Part shown: positions 51,223 through 61,350 of the stretch, in pieces
How the letters are laid out: each line of letters begins with the position of its first letter
Numbering within the stretch: position 1 is the first letter of the stretch
Source: UBA11524 sp045591175
Lineage (GTDB): Bacteria > Bacillota > Clostridia > Christensenellales > Aristaeellaceae
Direction of reading: 5' to 3'
Length of the DNA: 64,000 nucleotides
NCBI GenBank assembly: GCA_045591175.1
Contig: JAZNSI010000043.1
Span: forward strand, 1-64,000
Made by a program: the position numbers and the translations under genes
Notes under the pieces: model-generated
Told to the model about the DNA's origin: nothing
Databases searched by the model: none
What the model saw: the letters and a program-made list of their open reading frames with translations, nothing else

Positions 51223-51283
51223 GTGCGTTGGGAGTATATTCCGCTCCTAAATAGACGACTTTATATGCAAAGGAGAGATACCG

Positions 51284-52951
51284 ATGCCTACTGATATTCA
51301 GATCGCACAGGCGGCTACACCCCGCCGCATTGACGAAATTGCCGCTGCTGCGAACATCCCCGAGGAGGCTCTGTTCCCCTATGGCCGTTATGTTGCCAAG
51401 GTGGATCCGCTGAAGATCGCCGGTGAGCAGAAGGCCAAGCTGATCCTCGTGACCGCCATCAACCCCACCCCCGCGGGCGAGGGCAAGACCACCGTTTCCG
51501 TGGGCCTGGCTGACGGTATGACCAAGATCGGCAAGAAGGCCATGCTGGCTCTGCGCGAGCCCTCCCTGGGCCCGGTCTTTGGCGTGAAGGGCGGCGCGAC
51601 CGGCGGCGGCTACGCTCAGGTGCTGCCCATGGAATCCATCAACCTGCACTTCACCGGCGACCTGCATGCCATCACCGCCGCGAACAACCTACTGGCCGCT
51701 ATGGTGGACAACCACATCCAGCAGGGCAACAAGCTGGGCATTGATCCCCGCCAGGTGAGCTGGCGCCGCTGCCTGGACGTGAACGATCGTCAGCTGCGCT
51801 CCATCACCTCCGGCCTGGGCGGCAAGATGAACGGCATGCCCCGCGAGGACGGCTTCGATATCACCGCTGCCTCCGAGGTCATGGCGGTGTTCTGCCTTTC
51901 GAAGGATCTGACCGACCTGAAGGCCCGTCTGGCCCGTCTGCAGGTGGCCCGCACCTTCGCCGGCACCCCTGTCACCGCTGGCGACCTGAATGCTCAGGGC
52001 GCGATGGCTGCGCTGCTGCGCGACGCCATCCAGCCCAACCTGGTGCAGACCATTGACGGCACCCCCTGCCTGATGCACGGCGGACCCTTCGCCAATATCG
52101 CCCACGGCTGCAACTCCGTCATCGCCACCACCACCGCCATGAAGCTGGCGGACTATGTGGTCACCGAGGCGGGCTTCGGCGCTGACCTGGGCGCGGAGAA
52201 GTTCCTGGATATCAAGTGCCGAATGTCCGGCCTGTGGCCCGATGCGGTGGTCGTCGTTGCGACTGTGCGTGCGCTGAAGTCCCACGGCGGTGTGCTGAAG
52301 GCCGATCTGGGCACTGAGAACGTTGCGGCTGTCGAGAAGGGCATGGAGAATCTGCTCGCTCACATCGACCATGTCCGCAATGTGTGGAAGCGTCCCGTCA
52401 TCGTGGCGATGAACCGCTTCATCACCGACACCGAAGCCGAGCTGGCCGTCATCCGCAAGGCCTGCGAGGAAGCCGGTGCTCCCGTTGAACTGTGCGACGG
52501 CTGGGCCAAGGGCGGCGAGGGCGTGAGGGAACTGGCTGCTCTGGTCTGCGAGACCGTTGACAAGCAGGAGAAGGTGGAGCCCTCCTTCACCTACACCGAC
52601 GATCTGTCCCTGGCGGACAAGATCCGCGCAGTGGCGACCAAGATCTATGGCGCCAAGGATGTTGTCTTTGCCGGCAGCACCCTCAAGCAGCTGGCCAACT
52701 TTGAGGCCGAAGGCTGGGCGAAAGCTCCTGTGTGCATCGCCAAGACCCAGTATTCCTTCTCCGACAATCCCAAGGCGCTGGGCGCTCCTCGCGGCTTCAC
52801 GCTGAATATCCGTCAGGTGCGCCTGAATGCCGGCGCGGGCTTCATCGTGGCCTTCGCGGGCGACATCATCGCCATGCCCGGCCTGCCCAAGGTGCCCGCC
52901 GCTGAAGGCATTGATGTGACCGAGGACGGCGTGATCACCGGCCTGTTCTAA
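51284..52951 (+). CDS. fhs: Formate-tetrahydrofolate ligase
   Basis: A 555-residue ATP-dependent enzyme that makes 10-formyl-tetrahydrofolate from formate, used for purine and formyl-methionine synthesis and in the methyl branch of the acetyl-CoA pathway. The P-loop is TPAGEGKTTVSVGL (about 67-80). Conserved motifs are EPSLGPVFGVKGGATGGG, MHGGPFANIAHGCNS and VTEAGFGADLGAEKF. The length is typical. AAAGGAGAG is before the ATG. Alone it does not show acetogenesis, since no other pathway genes are in the window. Confidence 0.97.
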   Translation: MPTDIQIAQAATPRRIDEIAAAANIPEEALFPYGRYVAKVDPLKIAGEQKAKLILVTAINPTPAGEGKTTVSVGLADGMTKIGKKAMLALREPSLGPVFGVKGGATGGGYAQVLPMESINLHFTGDLHAITAANNLLAAMVDNHIQQGNKLGIDPRQVSWRRCLDVNDRQLRSITSGLGGKMNGMPREDGFDITAASEVMAVFCLSKDLTDLKARLARLQVARTFAGTPVTAGDLNAQGAMAALLRDAIQPNLVQTIDGTPCLMHGGPFANIAHGCNSVIATTTAMKLADYVVTEAGFGADLGAEKFLDIKCRMSGLWPDAVVVVATVRALKSHGGVLKADLGTENVAAVEKGMENLLAHIDHVRNVWKRPVIVAMNRFITDTEAELAVIRKACEEAGAPVELCDGWAKGGEGVRELAALVCETVDKQEKVEPSFTYTDDLSLADKIRAVATKIYGAKDVVFAGSTLKQLANFEAEGWAKAPVCIAKTQYSFSDNPKALGAPRGFTLNIRQVRLNAGAGFIVAFAGDIIAMPGLPKVPAAEGIDVTEDGVITGLF

Positions 52952-53052
52952 GGCTCTTGACCCGTTTTGGCGCTGCCGCGCGGCGATGGCTTCTGTTGGG
53001 AGTCACGGCGCGCGGAGGGCGCACTGTGACGCGTTGCGGGTGATTTTTCTGC

Positions 53053-53081
53053 TTGACAAACGCGGAATGCGGCGTTATACT
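53053..53081 (+). promoter_or_regulatory. Sigma-A promoter for the thrS leader
   Basis: TTGACA (53053-53058), 17-base spacer, TATACT (53076-53081), followed directly by the T-box leader. Confidence 0.8.
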
Positions 53082-53085
53082 GAGT

Positions 53086-53318
53086 TATCGTCCGAAATGA
53101 CGGAGAAGAGTACCCTTGTCGGAAAGCCTGACAGAGAGATGCATCACCGGCTGAAAGTGCATCGGCGGAGTAGACAGGGAGAAGACCACCTCCCGATCAG
53201 ACCGCGGGCTGCGCGTTACAGCGGCAAAGAGAACCAAGCAGGGTGGAACCACGGGCTCTTCAAAATGATTGATGATGCTCGTCCCTCACGCATTTTTTGC
53301 AGGAGGGACGAGCTTTTT
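53086..53318 (+). promoter_or_regulatory. Threonine T-box riboswitch leader of thrS
   Basis: A classic T-box. Stem I begins with GAAGAGTA (53105-53112), its arms CCCTTGTC and GACAGGG pair, and the following loop presents ACC (53185-53187), a Thr codon, as specifier. The T-box consensus AGCAGGGTGGAACCACGGG lies at 53237-53255. A terminator with an 11-base-pair stem (53277-53287 with 53303-53313) and five T ends at 53318. Uncharged tRNA-Thr would stabilise the antiterminator and allow transcription of thrS. Confidence 0.93.
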
Positions 53319-53349
53319 CGTTCCTCAAAAATGAAGGGAGGAACCCCAA

Positions 53350-55152
<1,803 letters not shown>

Positions 55153-55164
55153 TTGAACACATCC

Positions 55165-55195
55165 GGGGCGGAGGGGATTCCTCCGCTCCTTTTTT
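55165..55195 (+). terminator. Terminator after thrS
   Basis: Ten-base-pair stem (55165-55174 with 55180-55189, one wobble), five-base loop and a run of six T. Confidence 0.9.
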
Positions 55196-55218
55196 GTTGC
55201 GCAAATGTCATGTTCCCC

Positions 55219-55247
55219 TTGCAATCCCTGGAAAGCCGGGTTATAAT
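55219..55247 (+). promoter_or_regulatory. Sigma-A promoter for the DUF2461 gene
   Basis: TTGCAA (55219-55224), 17-base spacer, TATAAT (55242-55247). Confidence 0.75.
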
Positions 55248-55298
55248 ATATGTTGAGATCATAGTGGGCGTATTCTGCCCATGTAAGCGGGGTGCGTT

Positions 55299-55994
55299 AT
55301 GTTCACCGGTTTTCCGGAAGAGACAATGCAGTTTTTCCTCGACATCCGTTTTCACAACGACAAGGCGTATTTCGCTGAGCACAAGCCGCGGTACGAGAAG
55401 GACGTAAAGGCTGTTTTCCATGCCTTCATTGAGGAACTTGCGCCGGAGATGCAGAAGATCGATCCCCTGATGGAGATCAGGCCCTACAAGTGCCTGGCCC
55501 GCATCCACCGGGATACCCGCTTCTCCAAGGACAAGTCGCCCTTCCGCGATCACCTGTGGCTGTGCTTCCGCCGGGCTGCCGAGCCGAGGGAGGGGAGCGT
55601 GAACTTTTTCTTCGAGTTGGGCCCGACCACCCTTGGCTGGGGTATGGGCACCTGGGGTGAGAATCGTCCGATGATGGACGCCTTCCGCCGCCAGATGGCT
55701 GCGAACCCCAAGAAGTACGCCAAAATCATCGACGGCTGTCGCCTGACAGAGAATGACTTCACCGTCTGGAACCAGACCTGGAAGCGCATGGAGGTGCCCC
55801 CCGATGTGCCCTTGGGTCTGCGGGGCTGGTACTGCTCCCGCGAGGTGTATGTCGGCAAGGCGCATCCCGATATGAACAAGGTCAGTACGCGGGAGATTCT
55901 CGACATTGTCCGCGAGGACTTCAAGACCCTCGCGCCCCTGTACCATCTGCTGCGCGGCGCTTATGAGGAAGCCGCTAATGACCAGAGTCTGTAA
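55299..55994 (+). CDS. DUF2461 family protein
   Basis: A 231-residue protein of the DUF2461/TIGR02453 family, conserved in many bacteria and fungi without a proven role. Characteristic elements are the N-terminal FTGFPEETMQFFLDIRFHNDKAYF (LxxN-N-x-x-x-W/F pattern), RIHRDTRFSKDKSPFRDHLW, which is the family signature, and a late KTLAPLYHLL. Members usually have about 210-230 residues. The ribosome site before the ATG is weak (GGGGTG). A phosphohexomutase gene follows 36 bases downstream and may share the transcript. Confidence 0.85.
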   Translation: MFTGFPEETMQFFLDIRFHNDKAYFAEHKPRYEKDVKAVFHAFIEELAPEMQKIDPLMEIRPYKCLARIHRDTRFSKDKSPFRDHLWLCFRRAAEPREGSVNFFFELGPTTLGWGMGTWGENRPMMDAFRRQMAANPKKYAKIIDGCRLTENDFTVWNQTWKRMEVPPDVPLGLRGWYCSREVYVGKAHPDMNKVSTREILDIVREDFKTLAPLYHLLRGAYEEAANDQSL

Positions 55995-56030
55995 CGGTTT
56001 GTGTGTTTGATAGATTTGGAGGTTCTGATT

Positions 56031-57542
56031 ATGGATTGGATGAAGCTCAAGAGTGGCAGTGATGTTCGCGGTACCGCCGTTGGCGAGAATGCGACGCTGA
56101 CCCCCCATGTGGCGATGTGCCTGGGCATGGCCTTTGCCCGTTTTGTTGCCGAAAAGAAGAAGAAGCCCATTGCGCAGGTGACCATCGCGTTGGGCCGTGA
56201 CAGCCGTATTTCCGGCCCCGCGCTGCTCAAGGCTGCTGCCGAGGGCGTTGCCAAGGCCGGCGCGAATGCCCTGTCCTTCGGCATGTGCTCCACCCCTGCG
56301 ATGTACATGTCCATCATCACCCCCGGCTTCCAGCCGGATGCGTCTGTGATGATCACCGCCAGCCATCATCCCTACGACAAGAACGGCCTGAAGTTCTTCG
56401 TGGAAGAAGGCGGCCTGGACGGCAAGCAGGTGGCGGCGCTGATCGAAATGGCCTCCGGCTACGAGCCTGAAGAGATGGCCATGGCGGGCACCATCACCGA
56501 GAAGCCCTTCCTGCCCACCTACAAGGAACTGCTGGCCAACCGCATCCGCAGGGGCCTGGGCACCGACGTGCAGAAGCCTCTGCTGGGCCTGCATGTGGTG
56601 GTGGACGCCGGCAACGGCGCGGGCGGCTTCTATGCCGAGCTGATGGAAGAGCTGGGCGCGTGGATCGAGGGCAGCCAGTTCCTGGAGCCCGACGGCATGT
56701 TCCCCAACCATGTCCCGAACCCCGAAAATGCGCAGGCCATGGCCTCCATTTCCGAGGCGGTAAAGAAGGCCGGCGCTGACCTGGGCGTCATCTTCGATAC
56801 CGACTGCGACCGTGCGGCTGTCGTGGATGCTGACGGCAGCGAGATCAACCGCAACCGCCTGATCGCGCTGATCTCCGCCATCCTGCTGGACGAGAAGCCC
56901 GGCCAGACCATCGTGACCGACTCCGTGACCTCCTCCGGCCTGAAGAAGTTCATCAACGACTGGGGCGGAGAGCACTACCGCTATAAGCGCGGCTACCGCA
57001 ACGTCATCGACGAGGCCATCCGCCTCAATGCCGAGGGCATTTCCTGCCCCCTGGCCATCGAGACCAGCGGCCACGCGGCATTGAAGGAGAACTACTTCCT
57101 GGATGACGGCATGTACCTGGTGACGGTGCTGATCGTCCGCGCGATGAAGCTCAAGCAGGAGGGCAAGACCCTGGGCAGCCTGATCGCTGACCTGCAGGAG
57201 CCCGTGGAAAGCAAGGAGATCCGCCTGAACATCACTGCGGAGGATTTCCGCGAGGCGGGCAAGATCGCGATCCAGAAGGTGCTGGATTATGCCAATGCGG
57301 CTGACGCCTGGCACATTGCTCCCGACAACCGCGAGGGCGTGCGCATCTCCTTCGATCTGGAAGATGGGCTGGATAATGGCTGGTTCCTGCTGCGCCTGTC
57401 CGTGCATGATCCGGTGCTGCCGCTGAATGTGGAGAGCGATATCCTCGGCGGCGTGAAGACCATGCTGACCGCGCTGTACAACGTCCTCAAGGATTGCGAG
57501 GGAATTAACTTCGAGCCGCTGACGAAGGTCATCGAGGGTTAA
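56031..57542 (+). CDS. Phosphoglucomutase/phosphomannomutase
   Basis: A 503-residue alpha-D-phosphohexomutase, which moves phosphate between C1 and C6 of hexoses. The active-site Ser is in VMITASHHPYDKNGLKFF (about 98-115), the magnesium-binding loop is IFDTDCDRAAVVD and the sugar-binding loop AIETSGHAALKEN. The C-terminal phosphate-binding loop may be APDNREGVRISF, since the classic R-x-S-x-T-E-P form is not seen. GGAGG precedes the ATG at 56031. Substrate preference is unclear; in context it could link glucose 1-phosphate from glycogen breakdown to glycolysis. Confidence 0.92.
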   Translation: MDWMKLKSGSDVRGTAVGENATLTPHVAMCLGMAFARFVAEKKKKPIAQVTIALGRDSRISGPALLKAAAEGVAKAGANALSFGMCSTPAMYMSIITPGFQPDASVMITASHHPYDKNGLKFFVEEGGLDGKQVAALIEMASGYEPEEMAMAGTITEKPFLPTYKELLANRIRRGLGTDVQKPLLGLHVVVDAGNGAGGFYAELMEELGAWIEGSQFLEPDGMFPNHVPNPENAQAMASISEAVKKAGADLGVIFDTDCDRAAVVDADGSEINRNRLIALISAILLDEKPGQTIVTDSVTSSGLKKFINDWGGEHYRYKRGYRNVIDEAIRLNAEGISCPLAIETSGHAALKENYFLDDGMYLVTVLIVRAMKLKQEGKTLGSLIADLQEPVESKEIRLNITAEDFREAGKIAIQKVLDYANAADAWHIAPDNREGVRISFDLEDGLDNGWFLLRLSVHDPVLPLNVESDILGGVKTMLTALYNVLKDCEGINFEPLTKVIEG

Positions 57543-57597
57543 TGAACACCAAAAGGGGCGTGACCATCGCGCCCCTTTTCCAATGGAGGGTTTGACA

Positions 57598-57927
57598 ATG
57601 CAGCTCAATGAATACCAGACGGAAGCCATGAAAATGCTCAATCCCGGCCTGAACCAGAAGGAGGTTCTGGTGAATGCGCTGATGGGCTTGTGCGGCGAAA
57701 GCGGCGAGGCGATCGACATTTTGAAGAAGCATCTTTTCCAGGGGCACGACCTCGATCGCGCCAAGATCATCAAGGAACTTGGCGACGTGGCGTGGTATCT
57801 GGCGGAAGCTGCTACGGGGCTTGGCGTCACGCTGGAAAGCATTTGCCAGGGGAACCTGGACAAGCTCCATGCGCGGTATCCGCAGGGGTTTGACACCAGC
57901 CGCAGCCAGCACCGGGAGGCGGAATGA
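57598..57927 (+). CDS. MazG-like nucleotide pyrophosphohydrolase
   Basis: A 109-residue all-alpha NTP pyrophosphatase of the MazG-like group. The metal-binding motif is split as in the family: CGESGEAIDILKK (E-x-x-E with the E-x-x-D later) and IIKELGDVAWYLAEAA. It would hydrolyse NTPs or dNTPs to monophosphate and pyrophosphate; the substrate is not known. I choose the ATG at 57598, six bases past GGAGGG; the ATG at 57583 overlaps that site. Its stop overlaps the next gene's start (ATGA), so it is coupled with the ASCH-GNAT fusion. Confidence 0.87.
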   Translation: MQLNEYQTEAMKMLNPGLNQKEVLVNALMGLCGESGEAIDILKKHLFQGHDLDRAKIIKELGDVAWYLAEAATGLGVTLESICQGNLDKLHARYPQGFDTSRSQHREAE

Positions 57928-58769
57928 TGCATCACGAAATGTCCCTGCGGCCGGGGCCGTTCGCAAAAATCGCCGACGGAAGCAAACGCTGGGAGCTGCG
58001 TCTGCACGATGAAAAGCGCCGGCTGATCTCAGTGGGGGATACGATCACCTTTGCCTGCACGGCGGATGAGCGCACGGTGGAGGTGCGGGTCACGGAACTG
58101 CGCCCGTTTGCATCCTTCGCTGAACTCTATGGCGCGCTGCCGCTGACCGAATGCGGCTACACGGCAGACAATGTGGCATCCGCAGATCCGCGCGATATGG
58201 AGAAGTATTATCCCCCCGAAAAGCAGGCGCAATACGGCGTGCTGGCCATCGGCGTGGAACGCATCCGGCTGCTGCTGACAGAACTGTGCGGCCGATTTGC
58301 GGTGCGCGAACTGACCGCAGCGGATATTCCGGAAATGCTGCGCGTCGCCCAAAGCAATCCGCTGTTTTACCGCTACATGCGGCCTGATCCGACGGCGGAG
58401 AATCTTGCGGTGGATTTGGTGGCGCTTCCGCCGCGGCGGACGCTGGCGGACAAGCACTTTTTCGGCTGGTTTCAGGGGGCTCGGCTGGTTGCAATGATGG
58501 ACCTGATCGTCCACCATCCGCAGCGTGACATGGCCTTCATCGGCTGGTTTATCCTGGACGGTGCAGTACAGGGACGTGGACTGGGCCGGCAGCTGGTCAG
58601 CGAAGTGCTGGCGATGCTCAAGCGACAGGGCGTGACGGAGGTTCGTCTGGGACGCATTGAGGGCAATCCGCAGAGCGAGCATTTCTGGCATGTCTGCGGC
58701 TTTACGGAGAATGGACTTTGTTACGACACTGAAGCGTATCACGTGGTCGTCATGGCAAAAACGCTGTAA
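57924..58769 (+). CDS. ASCH-domain and GNAT acetyltransferase fusion
   Basis: A 281-residue two-domain protein. Residues about 1-112 are an ASCH domain (LRPGPFAKIADGSKRWELRLHD-type RNA-binding fold, with a G-D-x-I-x-F segment and FASFAELYGALP). Residues about 120-281 are a GNAT N-acetyltransferase with the acetyl-CoA loop DGAVQGRGLGRQLVSE and the C-terminal EHFWHVCGFTENG. ASCH domains are thought to bind RNA or modified nucleotides, so the fusion suggests acetylation of RNA or a related ligand (inference). It is co-translated with the MazG-like gene. GGAGGCGGA lies before the ATG. Confidence 0.82.
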   Translation: MMHHEMSLRPGPFAKIADGSKRWELRLHDEKRRLISVGDTITFACTADERTVEVRVTELRPFASFAELYGALPLTECGYTADNVASADPRDMEKYYPPEKQAQYGVLAIGVERIRLLLTELCGRFAVRELTAADIPEMLRVAQSNPLFYRYMRPDPTAENLAVDLVALPPRRTLADKHFFGWFQGARLVAMMDLIVHHPQRDMAFIGWFILDGAVQGRGLGRQLVSEVLAMLKRQGVTEVRLGRIEGNPQSEHFWHVCGFTENGLCYDTEAYHVVVMAKTL

Positions 58770-58772
58770 ATG

Positions 58773-58806
58773 AAAAGGGGCTGTCCGATGCTGGACAGCT
58801 CCTTTT
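58773..58806. terminator. Bidirectional terminator
   Basis: Fourteen-base-pair stem (58773-58786 with 58793-58806, one wobble) and six-base loop, with A-run left and T-run right, between the ASCH-GNAT and tmcAL genes. Confidence 0.92.
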
Positions 58807-58812
58807 GTGTGC

Positions 58813-59994
58813 TTACAGAACGGTGACGCCCTGCGTGAGAGCGAGCCCGGAAGACATTCCGGCGCCCAGTGACCAGACGTCGTAGGCGCGGGCTTCGGCG
58901 GCGAACCACGGTGTGCTGCGGTCGATATCCGCAGCTTTTCCGAGGATGGGCAGACTGCCATTCTCCTTGAAGTGCGTGAACAGGTCGCGTGCATCCTTGC
59001 GGAAACCCAGCAGCCAGGCAGTTTCCGGCAGCGGCAGGGCAGCGAGCTGGGCATCCGTCAGGCCCAGCAAAGCATGGGTCGCCATACGGGACAGACGGGC
59101 GTAGGGATAGCGCCTGGTCTTGGCGGATTGCAGCAGCTCCTCGCGGGAACGGGCGATTTCCGCAGCGGCGGAAAGACGGTGCTCGATGCCTTCGGAGACG
59201 TCAGGCAGGGCGGCGTAGTCAGCGGTGGACATGGTGCGCAGGCGATAGACCAGCGCCGCGTCCAGCGCGTCCGGGCGGTGCAGGTGCCCCTGAACGGCCG
59301 CGTCGCGCAGGATGGCATATGCGTCCGCCGGCATGGCGGCCCGTACCTGGGCCCAATCGCCGCGCAGAATGGCGCCGCGAAGGGCCGTCGCTGAGGGCAG
59401 GGAATCACCCAGCGTGGAATCGTGGTATCCGCCCAGCCGTTGCACAGGAACGACCTCCATGTCGGTACCCAGCCGCAGCAGCGCGCGAAGATAACACACC
59501 GCCAGGGTGCTGTTGGGCTTTTCCAGAAGGCTGCCGCAGCCGGGCATGACCGCGTCCAGCGCGGCGGACAGGGCGGCTGGGTAGGGCAAACCGGCGTTCA
59601 TGTGGGTGCGGACGCTGGCGGAAAAGCCTTCGTCCGGGGATTCCAGCAATCGGGCGACGGTCTGCAATGCGGCGAGATCCGTGGATTCCGTGCCGAAGGA
59701 GATCGCGTCGCAGCCCAATCCCGCGAGAATGCTCACGCTGCCAAGGGCGAAATGCTCCGCGTCCCGGACAGCCCAGGCGGCTGGCAGCGCAAAAACCGCG
59801 TCAGCCCCGGCAGAAAGCGCCATTTTGGCCCGGTCAGCAGGGGAGAGAATGGCCGCGTCGCCCCGCTGGGTAAACACGGAGGACATCACCACGACCACCG
59901 CATCGGCATGGGCCAGGCGGCGAGCTTCCGCCAGATGGTGGGCATGGCCCAGGTGGAAAGGGTTATACTCGGCGACCACACCAACCACGCGCAT
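58813..59994 (-). CDS. tmcAL: tRNA(Met) cytidine acetate ligase TmcAL (YlbM family)
   Basis: A 393-residue protein of the nucleotidyltransferase superfamily. The N-terminal AEYNPFHLGHAHHL holds the H-x-G-H motif, and SSVFTQRGDAA is also family-specific. LLEKPNSTLAVCYLRAL and the long alpha-helical C-terminus match YlbM. The enzyme makes N4-acetylcytidine at the wobble position of elongator tRNA-Met using acetate and ATP. AAGGAGG is before the ATG. It is 25 bases downstream of the thioesterase gene and could share its transcript. Confidence 0.92.
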   Translation of the reverse strand: MRVVGVVAEYNPFHLGHAHHLAEARRLAHADAVVVVMSSVFTQRGDAAILSPADRAKMALSAGADAVFALPAAWAVRDAEHFALGSVSILAGLGCDAISFGTESTDLAALQTVARLLESPDEGFSASVRTHMNAGLPYPAALSAALDAVMPGCGSLLEKPNSTLAVCYLRALLRLGTDMEVVPVQRLGGYHDSTLGDSLPSATALRGAILRGDWAQVRAAMPADAYAILRDAAVQGHLHRPDALDAALVYRLRTMSTADYAALPDVSEGIEHRLSAAAEIARSREELLQSAKTRRYPYARLSRMATHALLGLTDAQLAALPLPETAWLLGFRKDARDLFTHFKENGSLPILGKAADIDRSTPWFAAEARAYDVWSLGAGMSSGLALTQGVTVL

Positions 59995-60019
59995 GGCGAT
60001 TCCTCCTTACAGGATTGAT

Positions 60020-60751
60020 TCAGACGGATTCCAGCGTGCCGCCCACGTCGAAGTGGCGCACATCGCCCTCGAAGCCGGAGAAGGAGAACCTTCCGCCTTC
60101 CCGGTGGAGGACGGTGCGGACTTCCTGTCCGGGGAGGATCTCCTGGTTGTAATTGACGGCGAAGTTTTTCATGGCGTGATCGCGCATGGTTTCAATGCCA
60201 AGGGCGTTGCAGCACCAGTCCAGATAGCGGGTGTTGTTGACGTGCCCGTTAACGTCCAGATCGGTATACACGGGCAGGCGATTTGCCTGAACGCCGTCAC
60301 CTTCGATCTCTTCGACCGTGGCGGGCATGCCCATAGGCGCGGTGAGGTCGCGGTTATCGGGCATCATTGCGGCGATCTCGGCGGGGTTGCCCATCTTGCG
60401 GGTCGTGATGTCCAGCACGACCCACAGGCTGCCTGCACAGCCGATCTGCTCTCCCTTGGCGTTGCGGAAGATGAAGTAGCGGGGGAAGAACACCCGGCGG
60501 TTGGGCATGGGGAAGGTCTCCACGGTGATAAGCTCCCCGGAGACGGGATAGCGCTCCATCCGCACTTCCACGCGGGTCAGCACCCAGGCGAGGTTCATTG
60601 GCAGAAGCTTGCTGCGGCCCACATCCAGCATTTCGGCGTGGGCGCCGGCCATCTCCTGCATGATCTCCAGGATGGCGCTGGGCTTCATCCGGGCGGAGAG
60701 ATCGGTTTGATAAGAAGCAACGCGGAACTCCTGCGAATGCGTTTTCTTCAT
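60020..60751 (-). CDS. Acyl-ACP thioesterase
   Basis: A 243-residue double hot-dog thioesterase of the FatA/FatB family. The two domains are seen as repeated strands: NLAWVLTRVEVRMERYPVSG then YFIFRNAKGEQIGCAGSLWVV in the first, with the catalytic-region motif VYTDLDVNGHVNNTRYLDW in the second (equivalent to D-x-N-x-H in plant FatA), and FAVNYNQEILPGQEVR. It releases fatty acids from ACP. AAAGGATG lies before the ATG. A good promoter lies 36 bases upstream. Such enzymes are common in anaerobic Clostridia and may supply free fatty acids or limit chain length. Confidence 0.9.
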   Translation of the reverse strand: MKKTHSQEFRVASYQTDLSARMKPSAILEIMQEMAGAHAEMLDVGRSKLLPMNLAWVLTRVEVRMERYPVSGELITVETFPMPNRRVFFPRYFIFRNAKGEQIGCAGSLWVVLDITTRKMGNPAEIAAMMPDNRDLTAPMGMPATVEEIEGDGVQANRLPVYTDLDVNGHVNNTRYLDWCCNALGIETMRDHAMKNFAVNYNQEILPGQEVRTVLHREGGRFSFSGFEGDVRHFDVGGTLESV

Positions 60752-60786
60752 GGGATGTCATCCTTTACCAGCAGTTTCAACGCCTT

Positions 60787-60815
60787 ATTATACCGCAGCT
60801 GCACACAGGATGCAA
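60787..60815 (-). promoter_or_regulatory. Sigma-A promoter for the thioesterase gene
   Basis: On the minus strand TTGCAT (60815-60810) and TATAAT (60792-60787) with a 17-base spacer. Confidence 0.78.
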
Positions 60816-60842
60816 GGCATGATTTTCGGTGTACCGGCATAG

Positions 60843-60870
60843 AAAAAAGCGGACGCAAAAACGCCCGCTT
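60843..60870 (-). terminator. Terminator after the AbrB-like gene
   Basis: Nine-base-pair stem (60847-60855 with 60862-60870, one wobble on the minus strand) and a T-run on the minus strand, 22 bases past the AbrB-like stop. Confidence 0.85.
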
Positions 60871-60892
60871 CATTACCGGGATGAGGGATGGC

Positions 60893-61147
60893 TCAGCGCT
60901 TGCTGCCGGCCAGATCGGCCATGCAGGCCTTGCACACCAGCTTGCCCTTGTAGGGGCTGACGTCGCGGGCGTCGCCGCAGAAAATGCAGGCGGGGTGGTA
61001 CTTCTTCAGGATGATGCGGTCATCCTCCACGAAGATCTCCACCATGTCCTTCACGCCGATGTCCATCGTACGGCGCAGCTCGATGGGGAGCACGATGCGG
61101 CCCAGGGTGTCCAGCTGGCGAACAACGCCGGTAGATTTCATAGCCAT
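60893..61147 (-). CDS. AbrB/SpoVT-family regulator with zinc ribbon
   Basis: An 84-residue DNA-binding protein. Residues about 3-50 are an AbrB swapped-hairpin domain (TGVVRQLDTLGRIVLPIELR, VKDMVEIFVEDDRIILKKY). A C-terminal zinc ribbon follows, CIFC and CKAC with 15 residues between them. This architecture is frequent in Clostridia, where AbrB homologues govern the transition to stationary phase and sporulation. The ATG at 61147 has AGGAGG nine bases upstream. It is divergent from spmA. Targets in this organism are unknown. Confidence 0.92.
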   Translation of the reverse strand: MAMKSTGVVRQLDTLGRIVLPIELRRTMDIGVKDMVEIFVEDDRIILKKYHPACIFCGDARDVSPYKGKLVCKACMADLAGSKR

Positions 61148-61219
61148 TGATGAATCCTCCTGAATGAAAATGAATCAAATTCTTGCAAAAGGTTATAAAT
61201 GGATAGGGATTTCCTTATT

Positions 61220-61248
61220 ATTCTACAATGGCTGCGCGGGCCTGTCAA
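61220..61248 (-). promoter_or_regulatory. Sigma-A promoter for the AbrB-like gene
   Basis: On the minus strand TTGACA (61248-61243) and TAGAAT (61225-61220) with a 17-base spacer. Confidence 0.82.
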
Positions 61249-61350
61249 GCCCTGCTGGTAAAATTTTATGTTATAAAATTGTTAATAATATGTAAAACCA
61301 GCGTTTGGGTTGGATCGGATACAATCACTTCTGTTTTTGAAAGGAAATGT

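Noticed and set aside
51223..51283. Folate (THF) riboswitch before fhs
   Set aside because: The leader of about 60 bases holds only a small GGAG/CTCC hairpin and none of the conserved THF motif blocks.
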